This document shows, piece after piece, positions 1 through 13,310 of a stretch of 64,000 nucleotides of DNA. Positions within the stretch are counted from its first letter, which is position 1; the number at the start of each line of letters is the position of its first letter. The position numbers and the translations under genes were made by a program. The DNA lies in the NCBI GenBank assembly GCA_037577475.1, contig CM075187.1, positions 24,272,810-24,336,809 on the forward strand. Direction: 5' to 3'. The notes below the pieces were generated by a model, which saw nothing but the letters and a program-made list of their open reading frames with translations, was not told the origin of the DNA and did no database searches. The stretch is from Chaunax sp. Z400 (Eukaryota > Chordata > Actinopteri > Lophiiformes > Chaunacidae).

Positions 1-1026
1 CAGCAAGTTTTCACCACACTTTCCTTGTGTGGCTGTTTAAGTGTTTGAAATCAAGAGCCAAAGCCTTCTGCAATATGAGTATTAGCCAATTATAGCAGAT
101 TAGTACCAGCCAATCACAGCAACATAGAGTGGAATGAGGCAAAACTGTATCTGTAAAAAAAACAAAGCCTACCACATCGGCATGTTAGAATTGTCATTGT
201 GCACATGTTAGCATGCAACACTGGCATTCAGCTCAAAGCAACTCTTGGCGTTCATACAGCTTCACTGAGGCAGTAAGCGTGGCTGCAGACTCAGTGTTGT
301 CTGAAGACAATCCACAAATACTTCAGCGATACAAAAACACGTTTCCTTAAACATGTACAGTCATCAAGTACATTTGGCAACCATATATAATCACATTTAA
401 GTCACAAACCATGACTTGTGACTTCAATTTACTGACAAAATCTCAAATGTAAAAACAATACCGATGGAGGTACAATCCATAGCTTGAATTCCTGCACTGC
501 ATACTCACACTGCTGCACTGCCAAGTACATGTTGTGAATGGCCACAAGCACTCAAACACTCACACCCACACATGCAAACTCTATTTTCTGCATTGCTGCT
601 ATTTTATCCGATAACACACATGCAGAGGATAGATGTTAATTGTGCCAATGTGTCCAATTTGGAGCAATCCAGCATGATCAGAACAGAAATGCATGTGGAG
701 AAATGTTTAGTTTATGAACTTTGAAATGTTGCTCAAGGAAACTCATGGTCTGATGTGTGTTATGCCAGTTTAAACACATTACTGTACTCTGCTGCATGCT
801 GGAGTTCCCATGAAATCCCCTGCAGGTTTGTTCAAACATATTATGTGTACAGAAAGTCACTGACATCATTATGATACAATCTCTCTCAGGGGAAATTGCA
901 TTCACTCGTCACTCTAATGCTGCAGCTCTGATCCTCTGACACTGGTAGCACTTCTCCTGTTTTCTTGGACAGTGAAGACGGCATAGTTGTGCCTGAGGGC
1001 AGCCAAATGGTTTCTTTATTTTGTTT

Positions 1027-1059
1027 TCTCTCTCTCTCTCTTCCTTTCTGTCTCTCTCT
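1027..1059. repeat. (TC)n microsatellite, interrupted
   Basis: Seven TC units at 1027-1040, then a CTTTCTG interruption and a second short TC run. Simple-sequence tract only. Confidence 0.85.
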
Positions 1060-1129
1060 GAATCAAAATGTCAATTTTAATAGAGTACATTTAATGGCTG
1101 ACTCATGACACACGCACTTTCTCATGCTT

Positions 1130-1295
1130 ATTATTAACAACATGATAGTTTGCATATATCATCTGTTAGAATGAATGACGGCTCCCACCATCAAGGGTGT
1201 AATTAATCAGAACAAAGCCGTGCAATGCCTCTGACAACTATAATAGAACGGGGAAGTTGCACAAGCAGGCTGGGTTTGTCAGGTCAAACTTACAG
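1130..1295. promoter_or_regulatory. Candidate conserved non-coding element
   Basis: The block contains TAATTA-type homeodomain cores (for example TGTAATTAATCAG near 1199) next to AACAAAG, a SOX/TCF-like core, and is free of stop-free frames, repeats and low complexity. These features are typical of developmental enhancers in fish gene deserts, but they also occur by chance in AT-rich DNA. Calling it regulatory is inference; only cross-species alignment would tell. Confidence 0.2.
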
Positions 1296-4019
1296 TATGA
1301 CTGTCAGCAGGAATGCATGAAGGGAGCCATTGACAGTGCGCCGTGTGATTGATAACACAGCAGGTAATGGCTATTTGTCCTCTGACCTGGAATGTGTTGG
1401 CCTAAAGCACAATGGTTATTTATGCACAGTATTTGTCTTGTCTCTTGAGTTGTCAAGTGGGGAAAAAGTTGTACATTTCTCTGTCAGTATGTCATGCTGC
1501 TGCCACTGCTGCTTTTCCATTACGTGGCTATTGATGCATCCCACTAGTGAGAGTTATGCAATTACTCCTAGAGTTTGGCAGTATGCTCCAGACTCATTTT
1601 TCAAGCTTTTGATTGTACAAGGATTATAGTGCAGTGTACAAGAATAAAAAATTAAGATGAATGTATATATGCACACGTAAGCCACACACACGTATATTGT
1701 TTTCCGTCCTCCTGTCCAAAAATAGCACGCATAGTTGAGAATTGTTATTCCTGTTTAACTTTATTTAGGTGTGTTGAGATTTATGGTTCTGTTTTTATGA
1801 TATACTGTTTATGGTGCTGAGGAGGAACTCACTGGGTTGGGTGGGATGGATGGCTTCCAGTGAGGCGCTCTGTGGTTTTCTGCCAAAATTAACAAGGAGC
1901 TGAGCTATCACACCATCTGGTGTCTGTGATGTGTGACTTATGGCGTTTGGCTTGCGGCCAGCACCTTACCTGTGTTTGCCTGCTCAACTGATAACAGCCA
2001 AAGTCTCAAACATTCCTCTTGTACATACACTCATACTGTGTGTGTCTGATAAGACATTTAGTAATATATCTTATCTCTTATATGCTCTTGTCCATAATTA
2101 CATAAATTAGATGGGATTATCACATTCATTTTGCAACCGGTGTGGCTCGCTAGGAGTCAAAATGTTGGTTCATGTTTTTGGACAAGTTGTGTCAAATTAA
2201 AACTCTGTGTTGGCTCTAACCTGTAACAGCTGAAAGGGTTAAATAATAAAGTGAGAATTTTAATCTGATGCCAATCAAACAGCATGATGTCATATTCATG
2301 AGGATATCTGAGGTTCGTACAAATGATTCAATCCCGTCTCCTCTCGCTGGTTTCTACTTCTTCTTCCACTAAATCCAGCCTCCCTCTCATGAGCTGGAAC
2401 CTCGCTCTGGGATAATAAATTGTTCACACATGAGCATTAATTAACCTCTGATGTAGTTAAACATGTCTGGTCAGGTTTAGCAGCAACCCATGAAAACCGG
2501 TGTCAGATTTACTGACACTGTAAAGCAGGTGTTAAAGGGCCATAATGCATAATTTACCCATCGATTCCAGCTATAAATGGGATCTAAACACTGATTCTAT
2601 AATCACTGTTTGTGATGTGTAAAAGCAGATATATCAAGGATGACAACTGTAATACTGGTAGGTATGAAAAGTGGAGTAAGAGACTGTTTACTAACATATT
2701 CTGACATATCTTTAGACCATGAGACCAGGATAATTATTGATTTTCTAATGATAAGAGCATATTTAATCTCTTATGCTCACGTTGATTACTCTGCTTTGGA
2801 TGGAGCTTGACAGAGAAATTGTGCGGTTAAAATGAGGTGCATGTCAGGCTGCTTGTATATGTTGCTTTGTTAGCTTTAGTCCTTCTGCCATATGCTGACA
2901 TGCTGTTTATAGCATGGCTGCTGGTAGATTTATTTTTATATATCTGTGAGTTCATTGTGGCTGAACTTCAGACAAAGCACAATAGCCTACATCATCTGGC
3001 AGTGCGCTGTACTGGTCAATCACAGAGTAGTAGATTACCTTTTAATGCAAATGCAGTGTCTGTTTACTCTTGCAAAGGTCACCACAAAAGATAAACACAG
3101 GTTGTGTAACTTGAAAGTTCTTCCTGATAATTTTTGCATTTTGTATTGCTTTTGCATCTAAAAACCTCCAAACTAAACAAACTTATACCCAGGACTTGCT
3201 GTATTGTATTTCATCATCTCACCTGTACCTGAAACAACATACCTGCACCAGTGCAGCCCCTAAAAGCATGTGTGTTTATGGTCTGAACGCCCACTAACAT
3301 GGACATCACCCCCTTCATCACCATTGTTCTCTGCACTCAGTATGGCTTTTCAGACACAGCAGCTACTTCGGTGAACCTAATTTTCTTTTGTACGAGGAGC
3401 AGTTCTTCTAGTTTTAAGGACAGAAGAAGTCGTTGAACGTGTACATTCCTCTACAGCCAGTTGTTTTGCTGAACCAGGACCTTTCCCCATCTTGACAGAG
3501 GCCGAAGGCCAATGTGAAGGCCAGAGTCTGGATGACTGCACATGTGCTGCTGCCATGTCTGCTTTGTTCTGCCTTCTCTACCTCCTATCCTTCATACTAC
3601 TGGCAGCGAGTGGATAGGTCGGTGGATGACCCTGCTGTTAAGCCACAAGCTTTATGAATGGACACGCTTGCTGAAGAGACTCAGTCAGGATGGAAATGCA
3701 CGCTTTGGAGATAAACTCAAGTTGAAATTCAGGGAATGATCAAGGGTGGCGGTGGAGATAATTAATGATTTCTCTTTTTCCGTGCTGGAAAAAAGCTCCT
3801 GCCCCCGCCGCTACAGCTGACCAACATTAGTAATAAATTCCTCATGGTTTGACAACATGTTGGGTGGACTTTCTGGTCCAGCTAAGGCTCAGCACTGTGT
3901 AGCCCCTCATTGTCCCATAGGTTTTAAATTACAGTTGGGATTGAGTAAGTCCCAGAGAGATCAGGATCCCACGTTAACTCTCTCTCCTTTCCTTCCACTC
4001 TTTCATGCAATCACACTCT

Positions 4020-4051
<32 letters not shown>

Positions 4052-4056
4052 CACGC
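4020..4056. repeat. (AC)n microsatellite
   Basis: Twelve uninterrupted AC units from 4021 to 4044, followed by GC-interrupted AC units to about 4056. Confidence 0.95.
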
Positions 4057-5679
4057 ATATGCTTTTCCCTCACATTTTGAGCTTTGCTCCCACACACTGG
4101 TAAGGAAGGTAAGAAAAGCTGATCTACAAATCCAGCCTGTTAAAAGAAGAAATACAAGCTGCTATTGAATTAGCCCTGCAGTGGTGTTTGTATCATGGTG
4201 ACATGTCGGTGCATGTTTTTCCTCCGCTGAGTAAAACTGTTGGCCTCAGTGCACCCCAGCTGCCAAGCGGAGCATGGTTCTGAAATATTTGTCATAGTGA
4301 CAAATGCAAACAATGTTATGTTAATGTATTACTCATTTTCTCTTTGATTGAATTTTTGTAATTTTTTTCCAGCGGGTAAAGAAAGCGTTTAACGGGAATT
4401 TTTTCTTGTCAAAGAAAAACCCTTACAGTGGCACCATGTGTCATAATTCTTATTAAATGTCATACCTAGAATGACGGGAATTGTTGGTGACTTCAGCAAA
4501 CTCACTGTTTAATCACAATGAGTTGGAACTTTAAATATAATGACAGTCAGAATGGAAGAGGTCTCAGTAATCTGTCCTTAGGACCGTATGAAAGTGATTG
4601 GGAGTGGAGGATGGGAGCATGGAACCATGGGAGTGCAATCGTTTTCTTTCTTCAGGTTGGTTGTCTGTCTTATTGGTGAAGGTCTTTTATTAACAACAAC
4701 AACAAATGGTCATGTTTGTTTTGGTCTCTTCCAACTCCTGAAGGAAATATCCGACTCTTTTGATGCCAAATGCTCCACTATGTTCACCAGCTAGTTGCTG
4801 ATTGTGTCTGTCTGTTGATGGGTGCAGAGCTGGTGGTGTACAGTGGGCTTTTGGACCTTTTAGAACTATAATAGCTGCCTCCTGAATCAGAAAATACCAC
4901 TATGAAAGTTGGTAGCAATGAATTGTTGGCCCAGTTGTGGGCCAGACAGCTAAGCAATGAGCTGAAACTTACTTTTATTATGATCTTAGATCTTAAATGC
5001 TTTGCCTCTTTTACTTATTGTTAAAATGAACTGTACCAATTCAGTTTTATAAGTAATTGGGAAGAGTGTTACAGTAAAAAAAAAAAAAAATTCGATGGAA
5101 GAGTCCACAGGACACATTAACAATAAATCTTAAAAAGTGAAACAGTTCAACCCCAATTATTTTCATACAGTCCCTTGATAGGAGGTGTTGCTTATCATTC
5201 AGGACTCATGTTTTTTTGCATTGGTGGTATTTATTCATGCACTGTCACCAGTTTGACCAGCAGCCTGGGGCAGAACCAGCTCATTCTGGTGCCTATGGGA
5301 GCTAAGTGTGGGTATTTCAAAAATAAATAATTGTCACTGAATTTCTAAAAAAAACAAACATATTCTGCTCATCTATAGCGATAAAGCAACGATGAAAACC
5401 ACGACTATTCAAAATAACCCCAAAAGGAAGGGGGCATCTGAATAAAAATAGATTTTTCCCTGACAAATATTTGACTTACTCTGACATCCAAATTGCTTTT
5501 AAAGCATTTGAGATCTTGAGGTTTTCATAATTTGTCTGAAGAGGGTTTGTCTGTCACTTGGGGCTGTTTTACTATCTACCTGTCAGAGCATCTGCCCCAT
5601 CTGGATCGAGGTGATCTCTGGATCTGGGTCTTATTACCAACAGGTAGCAGTAGGACTATAGTCTGGTGTTTTATTACAT

Positions 5680-5990
5680 GGGTTCCCAAAATTTTCTCCC
5701 CCTGACCACCAAAATAATGATGCCATAGACTCAAGACCCCCACTATCCTCGTTAGGTGGTTGAAGCATACAAACATTAAGTGCACACACTAATAGGTTTA
5801 TCCAAACACACGACACATATTTTTATTTCCATGGTTTTAATTTAAATGTAACTACAATTTTCCTTTTGTAACAATTATGGCTAAAATAGACTATTTCTAA
5901 TCATTTTTAAATTTGATTTGATTTGTGGAAATCTGGCCCCACCATTGGTGTCTCGCAACCCTCTGGAGATATTTTTCATTGTGTTGTTCA
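5680..5990 (+). mobile_element. Decayed hAT (Charlie-like) DNA transposon fragment
   Basis: The segment opens with GGGTTCCCAAAATTTTCTCC, followed by 'ccctgaccaccaaaataatg' and 'gacccccactatcctcgt', and closes with 'ctctggagatatttttcatt'. This order of phrases is familiar from non-autonomous hAT copies in teleost genomes, whose ends begin CAGTGGTTCCCAAA. Clean terminal inverted repeats and an 8-bp target duplication are not visible, so the ends are approximate and the copy looks eroded. No transposase is encoded. The assignment is from memory of the family. Confidence 0.45.
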
Positions 5991-7849
5991 CTTTCTGTCG
6001 AATGACTATCAGTAACTTTATATTGTGGGAACTTGTACTTAAGCTTTCTATATCAGCATTGTTTGCTTTGCACATTGTCATGTACTTTTCCAAATGGAAC
6101 AATTGATAGCACAGGGCGGTCAGTTGAATTTTTTGCATCATCCTCTGTGTGGCAAACATACGAAATGAATGAACTCATTACTAAACCTCATTTGCTGTCA
6201 TTCTCCAAAGCCCTGCTATTAGCACAGACATGCTTACCAGCACAATGATCACATTTACACCTACACACCATCTCTCAGCGCCTACTTAGGGAGGGGCAGG
6301 AAGCTGAGCATCCTGCACAGAGCATTACACACTGCCTGGTCTTGGCTGTGTGCCATTCCATGTTAACACTGTTTTCATACCACTCTGTTATATCGTGCTC
6401 TTAAGGTACTTCAAGGTGATAGAAACTGCACAACATCCCTAATCCATGCTGCAAATGTCACAGTTGTTTGTTTAAGGCAGGATTATTTCTCCTGATATGT
6501 GTCAAACTGACAGAGCTGTCAATTGCTGCTCTGTTGATTTTGCCTCTAACACTACCTCTGTTGTTCTAACACTAATCAGTTGTTTGATGTCAGCTGAAAG
6601 TTTACCACCTCTTAAAGCTTGCTGCCTCTGTTTATTTCTTTCTTTTCTCTTTTTCTTTTCAGCTTGCCAGACAAGACAGTTTCCAAAAAACAAATTCAGC
6701 AATGCTGATGATAGCATATTCTTTTTTTTTCATAATATTTTGGGTTATTCTCTCTCAACTTACTACTCCTCAAAGCACTTCAACATAAAGCAAAAGCTAA
6801 ATTTTATGATCAGTAACTATGGTTACATTACCGATAGCTTTGCATTGTAATTTCACATTTTAGATGGCTTGAATTGTTAGTTCACTCCAGAGGTATGGCC
6901 CAGAGTCAGAAATGTCTAATTTCCACTGTCCTGACAGCAGATATATTTTGAACCAATCAAATAGCAGCCAGTCGTGTTACATGACAGGACTCGTGACAAC
7001 TGGCATTATCACTTTGGATTAGCAATCATATGCATGTATAAATATATTAATATTACCATTGGTATCATCATATATAAACTGTTGTGTTCAGAACAAAATG
7101 GATGGTAAAAGACAAAACAGGTCAAAATTAAAACGGCACAAAATGTACAATGTCGTTTGGTACTTGACTATTTACAGAGGCTAATAATGAGCCTTTGTAA
7201 ATAGTTTAAGCTTACAGTATTTGTTTTTATTTTTATCCAGGTATCCCTTAAAGTAACCTTATCTACAAGCTAGTGTTTAGAAACCAAAGTGCAAATATGA
7301 CATTAATTATGCCTTGGCAGAGTCACTGTGAGTCAATGTTTGTCTAAATGTTATGAATTACAAAAATAAAATGTCAGCGTTTAATATTTGATGTCTGGGT
7401 GGCTAGCAGTAGAATTAGTCTAATGTTGCGGCTATTCATAATTCCATAATGACTCATTGAGACTTAAAACAAAAAACGTTTAGACAGACGTTGCTTTCAA
7501 TCATGACTTGACTTGGAAATTAATGACTAAGACTTGAGACTTGTTTGTGACAAAATAATTACTTTCTCCCATTACTGCTGAGTTCTAAATCTGCAACATA
7601 GTTACTAAAAACTACAGTAAGGTGGATCTAACCTTTATTGTATATAAAGAAGTTTTTGTGAAACTTCAGTCAGGAAGACTATTTCTTGCACACTTTCTGT
7701 AGTTTATTTCTCATAGCATCCTGTCATTGACACCTCTCTCACCACGCATGCTTAGTTTTAATTTCCTGCTGTCACTGTCTGCAGCTGTCAATTGAGACAT
7801 CAGGTGTTCTCATCAGCTGGTCCCACCTATCCTATAGCCTAATAGCATC
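5991..7849. other. Non-genic stretch, nothing recognised
   Basis: AT-rich sequence without a gene or named repeat. The 117-codon open frame at 6497-6850 has a Ser/Phe-rich, low-complexity composition and no splice context that would support it. Confidence 0.6.
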
Positions 7850-8072
7850 TGGGCTGGAGCCTATCCCAGTTGACAATGGGCAAACATAGAGAGGGCAAAG
7901 AGAGACAAACAACCGTTTACACTTACATTCACTCCAATGGACAATTTAGAGTCTCTAATTCACCTACAAGTATATTGCATGAGGACCTGGAGAGAACCCA
8001 CACAGATACAGGGTTCAAGGTCAAGATTCAAACATAGAACCTTCTTGCTGTGAGGCGACAGTGCCACTCCGT
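7850..8072 (-). repeat. Teleost dispersed repeat, minus orientation
   Basis: Read on the minus strand, the copy runs from 'tggcactgtcgcctcacagc' with 'aagaaggttct', through a degenerate 'gggttctctccaggtcctca' and 'agagactctaaattgtccat', to 'actgggataggctccagccc'. This is a very common repeat in percomorph genomes. A second, shorter copy lies in plus orientation at 41757-41920. The copy is diverged (for example TATGTTTGAATC for the usual GGGTTCGAATC). The B-box-like word is mutated, so it is unlikely to be active. Confidence 0.7.
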
Positions 8073-11000
8073 ACAAAACATGTTAAGCCTTAATTCAATA
8101 TTCCTAAAGAATCATTTTCATTGCCAAATTTCTAGGATGTGATTAAAAATCGCTGATTACTGAGATCTACATCACTGTCTCTTCATACTTTATTTCAGTT
8201 CAGCTGGTTGGGGTGACTGTACTGTGCATAGCCAAAGTCAAACAGTGAGAAACTAAAACAGACATGTTTGTGCTCTGCTCCATGCCTAAGTTTTCTCTGG
8301 CGCTGAATGAAATGTATATTTATTGGTTTGCCTTCATACCTTTGTGATGCACGTCAGGTTAGAAAAATAACCGCTTTCAGTTTGATTTGATTGATTGCTA
8401 CGAGGAGCTTCTGCTGTTTCAGTCCAAACACCCCTAAATCAAAGTTGTCACACATTTCCGTATTTAACAAGGAATCCCAGACTGAAGGAGAGGAGAGACA
8501 AAAATGTATTATGAGCAAGTTATGCTAAACGTTATTTTTCAAATCTGATAAGGATCTAAGAAAAATTCCCACACAGCAGTCAAACTAACATAGTTTGTGT
8601 ATTTACAGACACATTTGACTACATCTGAGAGAGAATCATTGTGAGGTGAAAACCGGAATGCAGAGAACTTCTAAAATATTTCATAGATTACATATATGTA
8701 CATATACATATACATACATTTAAACAGACTCACTCTGATGGACTTTTTAAATAATAATAGCTGTTGGACAACCTTTAATCCAATCCAATCTGATCTGATC
8801 ACATAATTATTTAGCAAGGCAAAATATGTTGAACATATTCTTTGTTATATTAGCAGGGATTATAATTTATACAATTTATTTAGAAATTATTTCTGTCACA
8901 TGTTGTCCCAAGTCCCAGGTCCCCTTATAGACTCTCACAGATCAGGTGTCAGATCTCCACATATGGGGACATGAAGACAATTAGATTACAGAAGTGGCCA
9001 AATCACAATGTCATCTCCCTAAAAATGTCTCTTATCAGATATCTCACTTTGGCTAATTTGGAGATAATAGTATTTTAGTGTTGACTTGAATTTAATTAAA
9101 ATCAGGTGTTCATTTCTTCACTTCATGTCCAGATGAAAAAAATAGTTAGTGTTTTATATTGTGCATAATTTGGTCTCTACTTCTCTTTCTCCCTTCATTG
9201 GGCTGCACCAATGAGCATAGCTAATTAAAGTCACACATTTAGCTTAAATATTTGCATTGTGGCAGAAAGCAGGAGTAACATTGAGGCATATAGTTTAATT
9301 ATGTATTATTACACTTATTATAATTAACACAACAGAAACACTTCTTGCTCTCTGTAGATCAGTGTCAGCACAGCTCTCTGATTTCATACTGCAGGAGTCC
9401 CCTACATTGTGCTCTGTTTACTGACATCCGTAAATAGCTGCTTTATGAATGCTAGCTGCTCTCCAGAGTGTGAATCTTAATGATTTAGTTTTTGTTGCGC
9501 AATTTTGGTTCAAACAGATGGTGATTGGTGCATTTACTGACAATCAGTGAAAATGCTGCCTTGTTACCCTCTGAAGATCAGCCCACCTGCACCTGAAAAA
9601 AACTACATCGGAAGAAATAAAAGGCAGAAAGTTAGTGTGATAAAAGGCTTGTAGAGTGTCACATTTGTGTCAATTGTCCCATGCTCAATCCTTGCATGTT
9701 GGCGGTCTTGTCATAGGTATAATGCATAATGCCTGAGGCACATCCTAAATATTCTGCAGAAATAAACAAGTTTCTTAATCTTTAAACAATTAGAACTAAT
9801 TAAAAACTAAGTCTGTAGTATAAAAGTTAATCACAGCTACCCCTAGAAGCCAATTAGGAAGAAGTGATGTGCAGCCAAAACAAACCCACATTGCTTAATT
9901 TTAAATCTAACAGATATCTCAAAATTTGCTGAAATAATACCAATTATGTCAAGCTGAATTTTGGGAAAATATGTATAAATGTATAAATAAATCAAATATT
10001 TTCCTGTCAGTTCACATTCAGGAGAGCAGGACACGCTAACTGAAGGTCCTGTATCTGTGAAGCTGTCTGTCTGTCCACCTGGAGCCCATCATGGCTGCCA
10101 AGCATGCCTGGCAGCTGCAGCACTGCACTCTGGGATACCGGACACCATGAAATGACGACTCTGATGAATCTGTCTGCTCTGTGCCCTGTGGCCCCCATCA
10201 GATCCATCCTACTGGGAAACAAGTGTGTCTGACTGACCCAGACCAAACATGCTCCTTCACTCACACACACTGACTCAAACACACACTTCCTGTGGCTTCT
10301 ACTGCATACCACACCATTAATACCAATTGGCCTTTCCTTATGGCTACAAATATTTTTCACATGGTCCAGGCCTCCTCCGAGATCATCTTGAATGTCAGCG
10401 GCCACAACAAAAGCACACGACTACTTGTACTTGGGAGTGAAAAACCACAGGATGCTCAGCCTGGGATATTTGTTAACATGATTTGTGAAACTTTTCTGTC
10501 CACAAGACAAACTGCAGTTGCACCATGTGTGGGTGGAGGAGAAGTCAGATCCCCCCCGTGCTACGTTTGATGGTTCCTTTATTGTGTCTACAACACAGCC
10601 AGCAGGGGAGTCTGTTAAACGCCACTCAGCCACACACACAGGCCCATTGTCATAATAACACGGAGCAGCAAGCTGTTTGCTCTCGACACATCAACAAAGA
10701 GGATGAGATGATATCATTGCACATATGCAGATTGGAGCTCCCACATCAATACAGCAATTAACAAAGAAGTCATAAATATTAATAAATCCTTAGAAAAAGT
10801 ACTGCAGTCATAAGAGCTACTGGGCTCACATGTTCATGGATCCATCTCCATCGTATCGGGCTTGTAAAGACTATCCAAAGACTTTGGAGGAAGTTATTTG
10901 GTATAGGTCCTACCATTGTTCCTGTATGAATAACCTTCATTAGTGTGTTTGAAATCTAACTACCTAATTGTGTGAATACGTTTCCTTTTATTGTAATTTT

Positions 11001-11141
11001 TTACTATTATCTCTGTCTCTGTACAATATCTGTTGATCTGGTTTGTTCATCCAGGAAAAGAGATCCCTTCTCCATCTGGGAGATTAACACAGGATGTGTT
11101 CAGGCACAATTTTCACTGTTACTCACTTGCGTTCGTTGTTG
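8073..11141. other. Non-genic stretch
   Basis: No gene supported. Contains an ATAT/TACA-rich patch at about 8690-8720. The 132-codon minus-strand frame at 10007-10405 has no recognisable domain. A weak CTCF-like word at 10599-10612 was judged too poor to call. Confidence 0.6.
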
Positions 11142-11628
11142 CAGGTCTTTTGTTGCGTTTTGGCCGTCTGTTTACCCAAAAACTGCAATCTTTTGGAAAA
11201 CGGGCTCCAGAGTGGAAACTTTTCAAAATGCGTGTAAACGGGCAAAACACAATTCTGGCTGAAACCGATGACGACACAGGCCAGCTTAGCGTATGCCTAT
11301 TGTGGTTCCTGCACACAGACAGCAAACAGCCTACTATGTCCAGAACAACAAAAATACAACATCACACTGTCCAGTTGTGTTTGTGCTGCAGACTCTGTTG
11401 ACTTTATTAACACTCCTCCAATGTAGATTTGCTGAACCACCCCTGTGATTTTGTTCTGTAATGTAAATTTGGAAAAGTTGCACCACCAACTTCTGCCTTG
11501 GCATACATACTGCAGCATTTTCAGTCGTTTTTATGGAAACATTGTTGTGTGAACGCAGAAGGTTTTGAAAACGCAAAGGAAAAACTTCTCCGCTTTCAGC
11601 AAAAATGTTGTCGTGTAAACGGGGCCTG
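11142..11628. mobile_element. Probable non-autonomous DNA transposon ('encoded-nothing' MITE)
   Basis: Both ends have the phrasing of a familiar fish repeat. The left begins CAGGTCTTTTGTTGCGTTTT and continues 'ggccgtctgtttac'; the right, read in reverse, begins CAGGCCCCGTTTACACGACA. 'gaaaacg', 'gtgtaaacg' and 'aaccgatgacgac' recur between them. The inverted ends match only loosely beyond CAGG, and no target-site duplication is evident, so limits are approximate. Several open frames of 70-140 codons on both strands overlap it and are by-products of the repeat. Confidence 0.45.
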
Positions 11629-12437
11629 AGCTTCAGGTCACATTTACATGTGTGCAGGACGGGAGGCTTAAAAGAATGTGTCTCAAATACCTCCTGTGCA
11701 GACACACCATAAAAGAAGAGAGTGTTGTCTGCTGTATAGGTTACAGCACCCTGTGATGTCATTTTACAATCTATTTGTCAACTCAAGACTAATTCTATCT
11801 GCCATTCTACAACAGGGCTGTAGAAAGGATTGTAATTTACGGTGGACTGAGGAGGAAGAGTTGAGGAGTGTGAGGAGCATTAGAAGAGAAGCTGCTCTAC
11901 TGTCTTGTGCTACGGCGGCGGATACTTCTGTATAGCTTGCCAGATAATTGAAAGTTACTCATGACTCATAAACATGTGGAGCCTGTACCACTAGTGCTCT
12001 ACATCAAAAGGAGGTTGTGAGGATGCATGAACGTTGCATGTAGCTCTGTATTAATTTAATAATTAATAACTGCCTCAGAGGTGGCTGAAAGAGACAACAG
12101 GAAGAACCGACTAAGCCTTTCCCAGTGGAGGAATGTCTCCAGGTTCCATCTGTAAATCATTTTAGTCTACGGCTATAATTGCTAATGACAGAATGACAGC
12201 AGAGTATTTATATATTGTTGACTTGTTATGCATGTATGAATGTGTATGTTGTGCGTTTTATGGCCAGCAGGTCTCATCCTCCCAGCCACGCCCTGAACTC
12301 TCAAAGGGCTTCTGGCCGCGGGCTTGTTTTGAGTCAGATGGTTTGTCAGTGAGCGGGAAGCCCTGATGCAACAGTGCTGTGTTTACTTTTCACTCAGCAC
12401 ATTAGGTATGGATTCACTACCCTGATGCAGGTATCAG

Positions 12438-12438
<1 letters not shown>

Positions 12439-12478
<40 letters not shown>

Positions 12479-12530
12479 TTTGTCTGTCTGTGCACATGCA
12501 TAAACTTCCTTGTGTGTGTGTGCGTGTGTG
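12439..12530. repeat. (TG)n microsatellite, two tracts
   Basis: An uninterrupted (TG)n tract of about 19.5 units at 12439-12477, a 33-bp spacer, then a shorter tract with one TGCG interruption at 12511-12530. Long perfect tract, so likely polymorphic. Confidence 0.95.
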
Positions 12531-13290
12531 TTTGTCCATGCCAACCCACAGTCAAGACTTACACTCCACAAGCACGCCACTTAGGTGAATTTATCAGATG
12601 GGGATGTCATGCCGAGAACTCATCCTTCATCTCCAACACACGTCAACATCACGGCCATATTTACGTTGGCGTCTGGCACAGATACAGATCCAGGGCTGTC
12701 GCTGGAGATTTATCATTTCATAGTACGTCATCAAAACTTGCACAAACAAACAATCAGTGGTACGCCTGATAGCAGAGATAGTCTATGAGCAGAAGACGTT
12801 CGCACTTTGTTACATGTAACAAACAAAATGTTTTTTTGCCAATGATCTCTTATGGAGCAGCAGGACAGGAAGCTTGTAGTTGAAGGACTATAGTCAAATA
12901 AAAACACGTGTTAAAAAAAGAAACTAATAATGTGAGATGCAGGTTAGTCGGGGCCGGGTTGAAGATGAAGGCAGGTTACTGAGGTTAAGGCCAGACCAGA
13001 TTAGCAGCAGGAGGCATGATTGGTGAGTATGAGATGCGGTCAGATGATGAGACGGGTCTGGGGGCATGCAGAGGGTGTTCTGGGAGCTTTTTTTTTTCTG
13101 TAATGACAGGGTGTTGGGCAGCTGGATCGTGTTTTCCAGTGCGATTGGGAGCGTAGCAGGGCATGGACAGCTTCGTCTGAGGGCCTTGTGTTCATTAGTG
13201 GAGCAGCACTGGGGGTGATTCACAAGCATATCAAGTTAAAAGAAATGCCTGGCCACAGAGGGATTTTCCTGCTAGGCAAGGGTATTTGCT

Positions 13291-13310
13291 TGTGTGTGTG
13301 TGTGTGTGTG
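13291..13310. repeat. (TG)10 microsatellite
   Basis: Ten uninterrupted TG units. Confidence 0.95.

Larger units (their letters stand above)
1..5679. other. Non-genic AT-rich stretch
   Basis: No convincing gene is visible in either strand. Open frames here are under about 105 codons and have no recognisable domains; the one at 3857-4168 runs through the (AC)n repeat. The stretch holds a (TC)n run near 1.03 kb, an (AC)n microsatellite near 4.02 kb, a 15-A run at 5076-5090, and two blocks (about 1130-1295 and 2220-2470) with ATTA/TAAT-type homeodomain motifs that read like conserved non-coding DNA. The rest shows nothing I can name. Confidence 0.6.

Noticed and set aside
10599..10612. CTCF-like word CCAGCAGGGGAGTC
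   Set aside because: Good in the first ten positions but wrong in the GGC core at 11-13; too weak beside the two sites reported.
11033..11762. Cluster of 70-142-codon frames on both strands
   Set aside because: They coincide with the MITE-like repeat at 11142-11628; overlapping frames on both strands without any domain are expected from repeat sequence.
12374..12769. 131-codon open frame with a long Cys-Val repeat
   Set aside because: The repeat is the translation of the (TG)n microsatellite; a simple-sequence artefact.
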